The translations under genes and the position numbers were made by a program. This document shows positions 1 through 6,926 of a stretch of DNA of 19,552 bases, in pieces. This DNA is from Candidatus Latescibacterota bacterium. Its GTDB lineage: Bacteria > Latescibacterota > MVCY01. The notes under the pieces are model-generated. The model was not told the origin of the DNA and did not search any database. It was given only the letters and a program-made list of their open reading frames with translations. The stretch is from NCBI GenBank assembly GCA_030608245.1, contig JAUWEO010000009.1, positions 1 through 19,552 on the forward strand, read 5' to 3'. Position 1 is the stretch's first letter. Each line of letters starts with the position of its first letter.

Positions 1-984
1 TCCATAAACAGAAAAGCCGGCTATGTTATCGGCATAGATATCGGTGCCGCTGAGATAGTGGGACTTACCAGTGACCTGAAAGCCGGGATAATCCAAAAGA
101 TCGTCCAACCCACCAGTAGCAAGGGCAAACAGGCCATTCTATCCCAGGTGGAGAACATAGTCACCGCCCTTAGCAGAGAGACAAGCAACATAATAGGGTT
201 GGGAATTGTCACAGTGGGATTGTTAGATACGCGCAAGGGTGTCCTGCGCTTAGCTGCCAACATCAACGGCTGGGTCGATGTCTCCCTGAAGACTTGGGCA
301 GAGGAGAAGTTCGATCTGCCTGTATTTATTGAAGGTTCAGTCAAAGCTATGGCCTTATGCGAGAAGTGGTATGGTGCGGCTCGGAATGCAGAGGACTTTA
401 TTCTGGTGAACATCGGAGCCGGAGTAGGTTGCAGTGTGATCAGCGGTGGGAAAATCCACCGGGGGGTGAGCGAAACAGCGGGGGAAATAGGTCATATCTT
501 CATAAAAGAGGATACCCCCCTCTGCAGATGTGGACACAGAGGGTGTTTAGAAACGTTAATATCTGGGCCAGCCATCGCCAGAACAGCTCGAGACAGCCTG
601 GGTAAAGGAATCCCTTCGTCCATTTGCCCCGAAGGTAAAAATCCAGATGAGGTGACGGCAAAAGATGTAGCAGAAGCAGCCCACCGGGGTGATAAACTTG
701 CCACAGAAATCTTTGAAAAAGCAGGTCAATATCTTGGATATGGTCTGACTACGCTGATCAATCTTATCAATCCGGAGATGATTATCATCGGTGGGGGTGT
801 ATCCAAGGCAGATCGTCTACTGCTGGAACCAGTGGAGAAAACAGTGCAGCAGTGTGCCCTTCAGATTCCCAGAAACGCTGTTCAGATCAGGCTCTCGTCC
901 TTCGGCGACTTGCAGGGTGCCCTGGGTGCCACCACCTTGGTTTTGAAAGAGCTGTTGAGAATTCCCCAACTGCCCGCAATGTAA
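1..984 (+). CDS. ROK-family protein, 5' end outside window; probably regulator rather than sugar kinase
   Basis: The reading frame is open from base 1, so the gene begins upstream; a GTG at 58 is in frame but lies inside the domain. Window codons 8-20 carry the first phosphate-loop region, but it reads D-I-G-A-A where kinases have D-I-G-G-T. The ROK zinc site is intact: His165 in GEIGH and Cys175, Cys177 and Cys182 in CRCGHRGCLE. The catalytic Asp of the usual E-N-D-A-N motif is replaced: codons 111-115 read E-G-S-V-K. The second phosphate loop is NIGAGVG, a form I associate with NagC/XylR-type repressors. I infer a sugar-responsive or relic transcription factor whose N-terminal helix-turn-helix would lie upstream of the window. 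The residues before the domain (SINRKAGYVIGIDIG) resemble the linker found in ROK repressors. A weak kinase cannot be excluded. The next gene starts 134 bp downstream, after a palindromic repeat. Confidence 0.8.
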   Translation, partial: SINRKAGYVIGIDIGAAEIVGLTSDLKAGIIQKIVQPTSSKGKQAILSQVENIVTALSRETSNIIGLGIVTVGLLDTRKGVLRLAANINGWVDVSLKTWAEEKFDLPVFIEGSVKAMALCEKWYGAARNAEDFILVNIGAGVGCSVISGGKIHRGVSETAGEIGHIFIKEDTPLCRCGHRGCLETLISGPAIARTARDSLGKGIPSSICPEGKNPDEVTAKDVAEAAHRGDKLATEIFEKAGQYLGYGLTTLINLINPEMIIIGGGVSKADRLLLEPVEKTVQQCALQIPRNAVQIRLSSFGDLQGALGATTLVLKELLRIPQLPAM

Positions 985-1012
985 TTCAATGGCATAGGAA
1001 TTTCCAGTTATT

Positions 1013-1084
1013 GGACGCAGATAAACGCAGATTGTCAAGATTATAAAGATTATTTTCTGCGGTCATCGACGAAAATCTGCGTCC
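1013..1084. repeat. 72-bp intergenic element with perfect 10-bp inverted termini
   Basis: The ends are GGACGCAGAT (1013-1022) and ATCTGCGTCC (1075-1084), exact reverse complements. Inside, the ACGCAGATT word is repeated in tandem (1024-1032) and a matching TCTGCG lies at 1056-1061, so the element can fold on itself. It fills most of the 134-bp gap between the ROK gene and the PII gene. Repeats of this GACGCAGAT type are familiar to me from intergenic DNA of many environmental genomes; no second copy is in this window. It could act as a processing or stability hairpin, but no T-run marks it as an intrinsic terminator. Confidence 0.6.
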
Positions 1085-1118
1085 TGACTAATCTAAGATA
1101 AACACCAGGAGGAGAAAA

Positions 1119-1460
1119 ATGTTAAAAAAGATAGAGTGTTTTATTCAACCCTTTAAATTAGAAGAAATCAAGGATGCCTTAGTGGAAGCTGGTGTGGAAG
1201 GGATGAGCGTCACCGAGGTAAAGGGTTTCGGGACACAGCATGGGTTTATCGAGGGAGAGAGGAGAAACAGAAAGGTCAAATTCCGACCAAAGACAAAACT
1301 GGAGATCGTAGTAGACGAAGAATTGGTGGAGAAGGTCATCTCCGACATCCAGAAGTTAGCCCACACCGGGACCATCGGCTCTGGTAAGATATTCGTGATC
1401 CCTGTGGAAGATGCTCTCAGGATCAGAACCCGAGAGACGGGCAAGAGCGCATTATACTAA
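1119..1460 (+). CDS. glnB: Nitrogen regulatory protein P-II with non-canonical T-loop
   Basis: PII proteins are small trimeric sensors of ATP/ADP and 2-oxoglutarate that bind and control nitrogen enzymes, transporters or regulators. At 113 aa the length fits. The fold-defining segments are present: KKIECFIQPFKLEEIKDAL at the N-terminus, VTEVKGFG before the T-loop, KLEIVV after it, and TGTIGSGKIFV with R-I-R at 101-103 near the C-terminus. Nucleotide ligands Lys90, Arg101 and Arg103 and the 2-oxoglutarate residues Gln40 and Lys58 are kept. Oddities: the T-loop (about 42-57) is one residue shorter than in E. coli GlnB and has no tyrosine, so the uridylylation site (Tyr51) is missing. The B-loop Asp of IGDGK is Ser88, and E. 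coli Arg38 is Thr39. An AGGAGG ribosome site lies just before the ATG. It is followed 60 bp later by glutamate dehydrogenase, a likely co-transcribed partner. Confidence 0.92.
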   Translation: MLKKIECFIQPFKLEEIKDALVEAGVEGMSVTEVKGFGTQHGFIEGERRNRKVKFRPKTKLEIVVDEELVEKVISDIQKLAHTGTIGSGKIFVIPVEDALRIRTRETGKSALY

Positions 1461-1520
1461 ATAAGCATCGAAGTATCCTTCATTTCTTTATGATGTTTCC
1501 TGAACGCAAAGGAGTTTAAG

Positions 1521-2774
1521 ATGAAGCGCAACAGTCTCAATCCCTGGCGTATGGCACTTGAACAGTTGGATAGTGTGGCCGGACGTATTGGCCTGGATCC
1601 GGGAATCCATAAGATACTGCGGCATCCCAAAAGACAATTGATTGTCTCGATTCCTGTAAAGATGGATAATGGAGATACTCAAGTTTTTACTGGTTTTAGA
1701 ATTCAACACAATGTGACCAGAGGCCCGGCTAAAGGGGGAATAAGATACCATCCAGATGTTACCTTAGATGAAATGAAAGCTCTGGCCATGTTGATGACCT
1801 GGAAGTGTGCCATAGCGGGAATTCCCTATGGGGGAGCTAAGGGGGGGATCATCTGTGATCCCGCAGAGCTTTCCAGTGGAGAGGTGGAAAGGCTAACCAG
1901 AAGATACGTTAGTGAGATCATCTCTTTCATTGGTCCAGAAAAAGACATACCTGCTCCCGATGTTAATACTAATCCTCAAATTATGGCCTGGATTATGGAT
2001 ACCTTCAGTATGGACAGAGGTTATTCTGTCCCTGGAGTGGTGACGGGGAAACCCATCAGCATAGGAGGTTCCTTAGGGAGGAATGCCGCAACGGCCAGAG
2101 GTGTTATGTATTGTATCTTTAACATCGCTAAAAAGCTTGGTTTTGATCCTTTAACCCAGGGATATGTTATCCAAGGTTATGGTAATGTGGGCGGGAATCT
2201 TGCCCATCTTCTTAACCAACAGGGCTGTAAGATCATTGCTGTGGGTGATGCAGAAGGATGTATCTATAATCAAGAGGGGTTGGATCCGGACAAGGTCTCC
2301 GAGGCTATGCGGGAGAGTGGTTCGGTTATCGGTTTTGCGGATGCTGAGAGAATCACCAATCAGGAGCTGTTAGCTCTTGACTGCGACGTTCTGGTCCCAG
2401 CCGCTTTGGAAAATCAGATTACCGAGCGGAATGCAGATAAGGTAAAGACAAAGGTGATTGTGGAGGCGGCCAATGGGCCCACAACCCCTGAGGCGAGCGA
2501 AATTCTGGAGGATAGGGGCATCTTTGTTGTCCCGGACATCCTGGCTAATGCCGGAGGTGCTACCGTCTCCTATTTTGAATGGGTTCAAGGTATCCAGTTC
2601 TACTTCTGGAGTGAACGGGAAGTGAACCTCAAACTCCGAGATATTATGTCCCATGCCTTTGAGACTGTGTTTAACCTGGCTTCAGAGCAAAAGGTGAGCA
2701 TGCGCACAGCCGCCTATATGCTGGCAGTTGAAAAGGTTGCCGAGGCGATAAAAGTAAGAGGACTGTACCCATAG
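1521..2774 (+). CDS. gdhA: Glutamate dehydrogenase (Glu/Leu/Phe/Val dehydrogenase family)
   Basis: The enzyme interconverts glutamate with 2-oxoglutarate plus ammonia, using NAD(P), in the cytoplasm. It is 417 aa, normal for the hexameric ~45-kDa class. The substrate domain shows KGGIR (Lys71), TWKCA (Lys95), GGAKGGI with the catalytic Lys107, and APDVNT with the catalytic Asp147. The Rossmann loop GYGNVGG is at about 219-225. An acidic residue in VGDAEG (about residue 239) is compatible with NAD use, but cofactor choice cannot be settled by reading. AAGGAG precedes the ATG at a good distance. The gene lies between the PII gene (60 bp upstream) and the methyltransferase gene (36 bp downstream) on the same strand. 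The PII neighbour suggests control by the nitrogen/energy signal, an inference from context. Leucine or phenylalanine dehydrogenase is less likely, given the full GDH motif set and length. Confidence 0.94.
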   Translation: MKRNSLNPWRMALEQLDSVAGRIGLDPGIHKILRHPKRQLIVSIPVKMDNGDTQVFTGFRIQHNVTRGPAKGGIRYHPDVTLDEMKALAMLMTWKCAIAGIPYGGAKGGIICDPAELSSGEVERLTRRYVSEIISFIGPEKDIPAPDVNTNPQIMAWIMDTFSMDRGYSVPGVVTGKPISIGGSLGRNAATARGVMYCIFNIAKKLGFDPLTQGYVIQGYGNVGGNLAHLLNQQGCKIIAVGDAEGCIYNQEGLDPDKVSEAMRESGSVIGFADAERITNQELLALDCDVLVPAALENQITERNADKVKTKVIVEAANGPTTPEASEILEDRGIFVVPDILANAGGATVSYFEWVQGIQFYFWSEREVNLKLRDIMSHAFETVFNLASEQKVSMRTAAYMLAVEKVAEAIKVRGLYP

Positions 2775-2810
2775 ACCAAAACTTGACTGTCTGAAAAGTG
2801 AGGAACCAAG

Positions 2811-3527
2811 TTGAAAGTTATTCTACTATTAGTGCTCGTATTTTGTTCTTGTTTCTCCTGTCGGCCGGAGAAAGAACAACCGGACGATCGCTTCCTTAAA
2901 AGTCGCACCCGAATGGTGAAGACCCAGATTGCCGCCAGGGGAATAACAGACAAAAGAGTGCTTGAGGCAATGATAAGGGTGCCCCGGCACCAGTTTGTCC
3001 CTAAGGTTTATCGGTACTTAGCTTACTCTGATCGGCCATTGCCCATCGGTGAGGAACAGACCATCTCTCAACCCTACATAGTTGCCTTGATGACTGAGGC
3101 CCTGGGACTTAAAGGAGGGGAGAGGGTGTTAGAGATCGGGACCGGCTCAGGCTATCAGGCGGCGGTGCTTGCGGAGATAGTCAAAGAGGTTTGCAGTATT
3201 GAGATAAACGAAAGGCTGGGGAAAAGCGCCCAGGAGAGATTGAAGCAATTAGGTTACAATAACGTCAAAGTGAAGGTCGGGGATGGCTACTTAGGTTGGC
3301 CAGAGTATGCTCCATTTGATGGGATAATCGTCACCTGTGCGCCGGAGGACATCCCTCAGCCTTTGGTAGAGCAGTTGGCCCAGGGCGGCAAGATGGTGAT
3401 CCCGGTGGGCAGAGAAGACCAGATACAAACGCTTTTCCTTCTCGCCAAACAGGAAGAGAGATTAAAGAAAAAGGCTATCATTCCTGTCCGCTTTGTGCCT
3501 ATGACCGGAGAGGCCCAGAGGAAGTAG
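2811..3527 (+). CDS. pcm: Protein-L-isoaspartate O-methyltransferase with N-terminal export (probable lipoprotein) signal
   Basis: This S-adenosylmethionine enzyme methylates isoaspartyl residues in aged proteins and starts their repair. The catalytic domain begins near residue 35 and shows TISQPYIVALMTEAL (about 84-98) and SAM motif I VLEIGTGSGYQ (about 106-116). Ahead of it is a segment not found in the cytosolic enzyme: Met-Lys, nine or so hydrophobic residues, then C-S-C-F-S-C (Cys12, 14, 17) and a charged linker. That is a signal peptide with a lipobox-like end, most likely Cys17, although no Leu stands at -3. The start is TTG at 2811, chosen because AGTGAGGA lies about 7 bases upstream; the internal ATG at residue 35 has no such site. 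I infer a periplasmic or membrane-anchored enzyme. It ends 15 bp from the convergent lpxB gene. Confidence 0.88.
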   Translation: MKVILLLVLVFCSCFSCRPEKEQPDDRFLKSRTRMVKTQIAARGITDKRVLEAMIRVPRHQFVPKVYRYLAYSDRPLPIGEEQTISQPYIVALMTEALGLKGGERVLEIGTGSGYQAAVLAEIVKEVCSIEINERLGKSAQERLKQLGYNNVKVKVGDGYLGWPEYAPFDGIIVTCAPEDIPQPLVEQLAQGGKMVIPVGREDQIQTLFLLAKQEERLKKKAIIPVRFVPMTGEAQRK

Positions 3528-3542
3528 CCCCCTATACTACGG

Positions 3543-4685
3543 TTACTCCAACATCCTCACCGCAATCTCCGCCGCCCTTTGCGTTGCACCCGGAGGGCCA
3601 AGCCTCTCTTTCACCGCGGCCAACTGCCGGCGTATTATCCGGGTGCGATCTCTGTCTTTCAATATTTCCAGTGCTTCTGCTGCAATCCTCTCCGGTCTGG
3701 CCCGGCTCTGAACAAATTCCGGGACAATCTGCTTGCTCGCCACGATGTTAACCAATCCAATATTGGAGACTCTGGCCACTGTTCGCCCAATCAGATAGGA
3801 GAGGGGAGCTATTTTGTAGAGGATGAGCATCGGCGTGCCCAGGATGCCCGCCTCTAAGGTCGCCGTCCCCGAGGCTACCAGAAGCAGGTCTGCATGTCTC
3901 ATCATCTCGTAGGGTACCCCTGCTATAGTTCTTGCCTCAAAATCTATCCCGTTCATAGCCTGATGATAGAGGGAAATATCCACCCCTTCCACCCGGCTCA
4001 CTGCTACTTGAAGTCCAGCAAGCTTTCCTTTCAAAATCCTCGCCGTCTCCAGCATAACAGGAAGAAGTCTTTTGACCTCTTGTCTGCGGCTGCCGGGAAG
4101 AAGTCCAAGCAGGGGAACCTGCGGCGAGAGACTGCATTGCTGACAGAACTCCGTCTTGGACAGTTCTGATCTGACCACATCCAGCAGGGGATGGCCAACA
4201 AACTCCGCATCTACTCCGTATTGGACGAAGAAGGGGACTTCAAAGGGAAGAATGACCACCATCTTCGATACCCAGCGGGCAATCTTTCTGACCCGGGAGC
4301 GCCACCAGGCCCAGACCTGGGGAGCAATGTAGTACATCACGGGAATGCCCAGGTCCTTCGCCTTTTTTGCCAGCAGTAGGTTGAATCCGGGGTAATCAAT
4401 CAATATCAGCAGAGCAGGGCGTCTCTGCTTCAGGAGAGATAGCGTCTGAGAGAAGACCCGGCGGAGCGGAATAAGCCTGCCGATCAGTTCAGTAAATCCT
4501 ATAACAGCTAAATCTTCCATTCGGCGGATGATTTCCACCCTCACCTGCTGCATCCTGGGGCCGCCGATTCCAAAAAACGAGAGATCAGGCCTTCTTTGCC
4601 TGATCTCTTCTACTAAGCAGGAGCCATACAGATCAGCTGAGGGCTCTGCTGCCACTATCATGATCGCAGTTGAGTCCTGTTTCAC
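3543..4685 (-). CDS. lpxB: Lipid-A-disaccharide synthase
   Basis: LpxB is a peripheral inner-membrane glycosyltransferase (family GT19) that joins UDP-2,3-diacylglucosamine to lipid X, forming the lipid A disaccharide. The 380-aa length is standard. Motifs seen: AAEPSADLYG at 12-21 (family AGExSGD region), FGIGGPRM at 38-45, IDYPGFN at 96-102 with Asp97 matching catalytic Asp98 of E. coli, YIAPQVWAW at 119-127, LLPGSR at 195-200, and ASGTATLEAGI with PMLILYK near 270-292. The start is GTG at 4685 with TGAGGT upstream, 15 bp after the dapF stop, so it is probably the last gene of the same transcript. Its presence is the clearest sign of a lipopolysaccharide-type outer membrane. No other lpx gene is in the window. 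Confidence 0.95.
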   Translation of the reverse strand: MKQDSTAIMIVAAEPSADLYGSCLVEEIRQRRPDLSFFGIGGPRMQQVRVEIIRRMEDLAVIGFTELIGRLIPLRRVFSQTLSLLKQRRPALLILIDYPGFNLLLAKKAKDLGIPVMYYIAPQVWAWWRSRVRKIARWVSKMVVILPFEVPFFVQYGVDAEFVGHPLLDVVRSELSKTEFCQQCSLSPQVPLLGLLPGSRRQEVKRLLPVMLETARILKGKLAGLQVAVSRVEGVDISLYHQAMNGIDFEARTIAGVPYEMMRHADLLLVASGTATLEAGILGTPMLILYKIAPLSYLIGRTVARVSNIGLVNIVASKQIVPEFVQSRARPERIAAEALEILKDRDRTRIIRRQLAAVKERLGPPGATQRAAEIAVRMLE

Positions 4686-4700
4686 CTTTCTGACCTCACA

Positions 4701-5510
4701 TCAGTCGTAGAGTGTCCCCTCGAAGACCACCTTGGCGTCGCCCTCTAAGAAGACATTCTTTGGTTGGTCATTTAGAATTTCAAAGTAAACCTTCAGGACA
4801 GCACCGCCCCGGGTAGTGGCTCCTACCGGGGATTTTAGCCTACCCAAAACGGCTCCCACCACCGCTGCTGCCACTGTACCGGTTCCACAGGCAAATGTCT
4901 CTGCCTCTACCCCTCGTTCATAAGTGCGGATTTTGATGTGCCCTGGGTCGGTCATTTGCACGAAGTTGGCGTTTGTCCCCTCGGGCATAAATCTCTGGTG
5001 ATACCGGATCTCCTCGCCCAGTTTCTGCACATCAATGGCGGCCACATTGTCCACAAAAAGCACCACATGTGGCACCCCGGTGTTGATGAAGTTGACGCTT
5101 ATCTCCTGTTGGTTTAGCTCAATAGGCAAATGAATGATGAGGTCGTGAGGGTCTTGCATTCGGAGTTTTACATTTCCTCCCTTTATCTCGGCGTGGTGAA
5201 TGCCGGAGACTGTCTCGAAGGACATCTTCTTAGGGGCGATATTTTTCAGATAGGCGTATCTTGAGATACACCGTCCGCCATTGCCGCACATCTCGGCCTC
5301 TCCGCCGTCGGCGTTGTAATAACGCATCTTGAAATGAGTGCGGTCACTGTTCTCTAAGATAAGAACCCCATCGGCGCCGATAGAGAACCTCCGCTGACAG
5401 ATGCGCCGGATGAGCCCGGAACGCTCCTCGGGTATCTTGCCGTCCCGATTGTCGAAGACGATAAAATCGTTGCCGGCACCGCTCATCTTAGTAAATTTAA
5501 GCCTCACCAT
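4701..5510 (-). CDS. dapF: Diaminopimelate epimerase
   Basis: DapF converts LL-diaminopimelate to the meso form, the precursor of lysine and of peptidoglycan cross-links. It is a cofactor-free two-cysteine racemase. Both catalytic cysteines are visible: Cys75 in EMCGNGGR and Cys208 in FACGTGT. The N-terminus KFTKMSGAGNDFIVFDN is typical. I place the start at the ATG at 5510, with AGGAG seven bases upstream, giving 269 aa, close to the usual ~275. The frame stays open to 5603, but those extra residues are encoded by repetitive intergenic DNA and match nothing in the family. It lies 77 bp after lysA and 15 bp before lpxB on the same strand, consistent with one dapL-lysA-dapF-lpxB transcript. 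Confidence 0.95.
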   Translation of the reverse strand: MVRLKFTKMSGAGNDFIVFDNRDGKIPEERSGLIRRICQRRFSIGADGVLILENSDRTHFKMRYYNADGGEAEMCGNGGRCISRYAYLKNIAPKKMSFETVSGIHHAEIKGGNVKLRMQDPHDLIIHLPIELNQQEISVNFINTGVPHVVLFVDNVAAIDVQKLGEEIRYHQRFMPEGTNANFVQMTDPGHIKIRTYERGVEAETFACGTGTVAAAVVGAVLGRLKSPVGATTRGGAVLKVYFEILNDQPKNVFLEGDAKVVFEGTLYD

Positions 5511-5587
5511 CAGTAACTCCTGCATAGGTAATTGGCGAGTGGCGAGTGGTGACTGTTCACCAGTAACCAAGCGACTGAGAAATCCGC
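5511..5587. repeat. Degenerate GGYGASTG short repeats between lysA and dapF
   Basis: The 77-bp gap holds three consecutive imperfect 7-8-mers (GGCGAGT, GGCGAGT, GGTGACT at about 5534-5554) followed by an inverted CACCAGTAACC. Similar words occur in the gaps at 6866-6926 and 8383-8405. They explain the spurious open frame upstream of the true dapF start. Confidence 0.4.
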
Positions 5588-6850
5588 CTACACACTTATC
5601 CAATCCCCCTCTATGGATTCTCCTCTGACCAGATCCTGGTAAGTTTCTCTTTCTCTGATTACTCTAAAACGAGAAGCGTTGACTAAAATCTCAGGGCACC
5701 GCGGCCGGGAGTTGTAATTGGAGGACATACTGAATCCATAAGCCCCAGCGCTCATCACCGCCAGCAACTCACCTGGGTTGGCTAAGGGCATCAAGCGCTC
5801 TGTAGCTAAGAAATCGGCCGACTCGCAGATGGGGCCCACTACATCCACCTGTACCTTTGCTGAATCCGATTCAATCACCGGTTTGATCTGGTGGTGTGAG
5901 CCATAGAGACTGGGACGGATCAGATCGTTCATCCCAGCGTCCACGATGACAAATAACTTCCGGGGGGTCTGTTTAACATAAAGCACTTGCGTAACTAATA
6001 TCCCAGCGTTTCCCACTAAGGAACGCCCTGGTTCGAATATTATCTTACATCCTGTTTTAGCCAACACAGGGGCAATCGCCCCCGCCCATTCCGAAGGCTC
6101 CGGTGGGGTTTCATCCTCGTATCTGATCCCCAATCCCCCTCCGATATCTATGTACTTGATGTCAATATGTTCATTCCCGAGGGTTTGAACCAACTCTGCC
6201 AGCCTTTCGGCGCTCTCCAGAAACGGCTCCAGGGTAGTTATCTGTGAACCTATGTGAGCATCTGTACCTATGACTTTCAGATTCTTCATTTCGGAGGCGA
6301 TTTTGAAACTCTCTCGAGCTTGGGAATAGGGTATGCCGAATTTATTCTCCTGCAGACCGGTAGCGATGTAAGGGTGGGTGTGAGGATCGATATCCGGGTT
6401 TATCCTCAGCGCCACCGGTGCGACTTGGCCCATCTGTCCGGCAATACGGTCAATGGTCTCCAGCTCAGGAACTGATTCTACATTGAACAGGAGAATCTCT
6501 TCCCTCAGGGCATATTCAATCTCTAGTTCGGTTTTGCCCACACCGGAATAGACTATCTTCTCCGAGGGGAATCCTGCCTTGAGAGCCCGGAACAGCTCTC
6601 CGCCCGAGACAACATCAGCTCCTATCCCTTCCTGGGCCAAAATGTGGAGTAAGGCCAGATTAGAATTGGCTTTAACAGAATAACAGGTCAGGTGCTCCAG
6701 AGTGCCAAAGGCCCGATGGATGTGTTCACAATGGCGCAAGAGGGTGCGTTGACTATAAAGATAAAAGGGCGTTCCTACCCGTTGGGCGATGGCAGCGATA
6801 TCTGTCTCCTCGCAGAAGAGTCTGCCATTATGGTATTGGAAGAAATGCAT
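5588..6850 (-). CDS. lysA: Diaminopimelate decarboxylase
   Basis: LysA performs the last step of lysine synthesis, PLP-dependent decarboxylation of meso-diaminopimelate to L-lysine. It is a fold-type III (alanine racemase-like barrel) enzyme, and 420 aa is normal. Seen in order: the PLP lysine Lys60 in CYSVKAN, HIGSQI near 198-203, the phosphate-binding IDIGGGLGI, EPGRSLV near 282, the substrate-side CESADF, and GAYGFSMSSNYNSRPRCPEIL near the C-terminus. The start is the ATG at 6850. Its ribosome site is weak (GGA before an A-run), and no better in-frame start exists. It follows dapL after 76 bp containing short GGTGACTGG-type repeats and precedes dapF, so both enzymes that use the LL/meso pair are together. 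Confidence 0.95.
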   Translation of the reverse strand: MHFFQYHNGRLFCEETDIAAIAQRVGTPFYLYSQRTLLRHCEHIHRAFGTLEHLTCYSVKANSNLALLHILAQEGIGADVVSGGELFRALKAGFPSEKIVYSGVGKTELEIEYALREEILLFNVESVPELETIDRIAGQMGQVAPVALRINPDIDPHTHPYIATGLQENKFGIPYSQARESFKIASEMKNLKVIGTDAHIGSQITTLEPFLESAERLAELVQTLGNEHIDIKYIDIGGGLGIRYEDETPPEPSEWAGAIAPVLAKTGCKIIFEPGRSLVGNAGILVTQVLYVKQTPRKLFVIVDAGMNDLIRPSLYGSHHQIKPVIESDSAKVQVDVVGPICESADFLATERLMPLANPGELLAVMSAGAYGFSMSSNYNSRPRCPEILVNASRFRVIRERETYQDLVRGESIEGDWISV

Positions 6851-6926
6851 CTTTTTTTTCCAGTAGTCGTTAGTGATTGGTCATTAGTTATGGGCCAACT
6901 TGACTCACCAGTCACCAGTTAACCAA
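6851..6926. repeat. Short GGTGAYTGG-type repeats and small inverted repeat between dapL and lysA
   Basis: TGATTGGT (6874-6881) and ACCAATCA (6922-6929, overlapping the dapL stop) are exact inverse copies. Between them lie TCATTAGTT and CACCAGTCACCAGTT. The words resemble those at 5534-5554 and 8386-8405. No T-run follows on the coding strand, so I do not call a terminator. Confidence 0.35.

Noticed and set aside
1..984. Glucokinase or fructokinase call for the ROK gene
   Set aside because: The catalytic Asp and the DIGGT loop are not conserved.
5511..5603. 31-residue N-terminal extension of dapF
   Set aside because: It is encoded by short-repeat DNA and lacks a ribosome site, whereas the ATG at 5510 has AGGAG.
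5528..6926. Short GGTGACTGG repeats as a CRISPR array
   Set aside because: Units are 7-9 bases, degenerate and without regular spacers; no cas genes are nearby.
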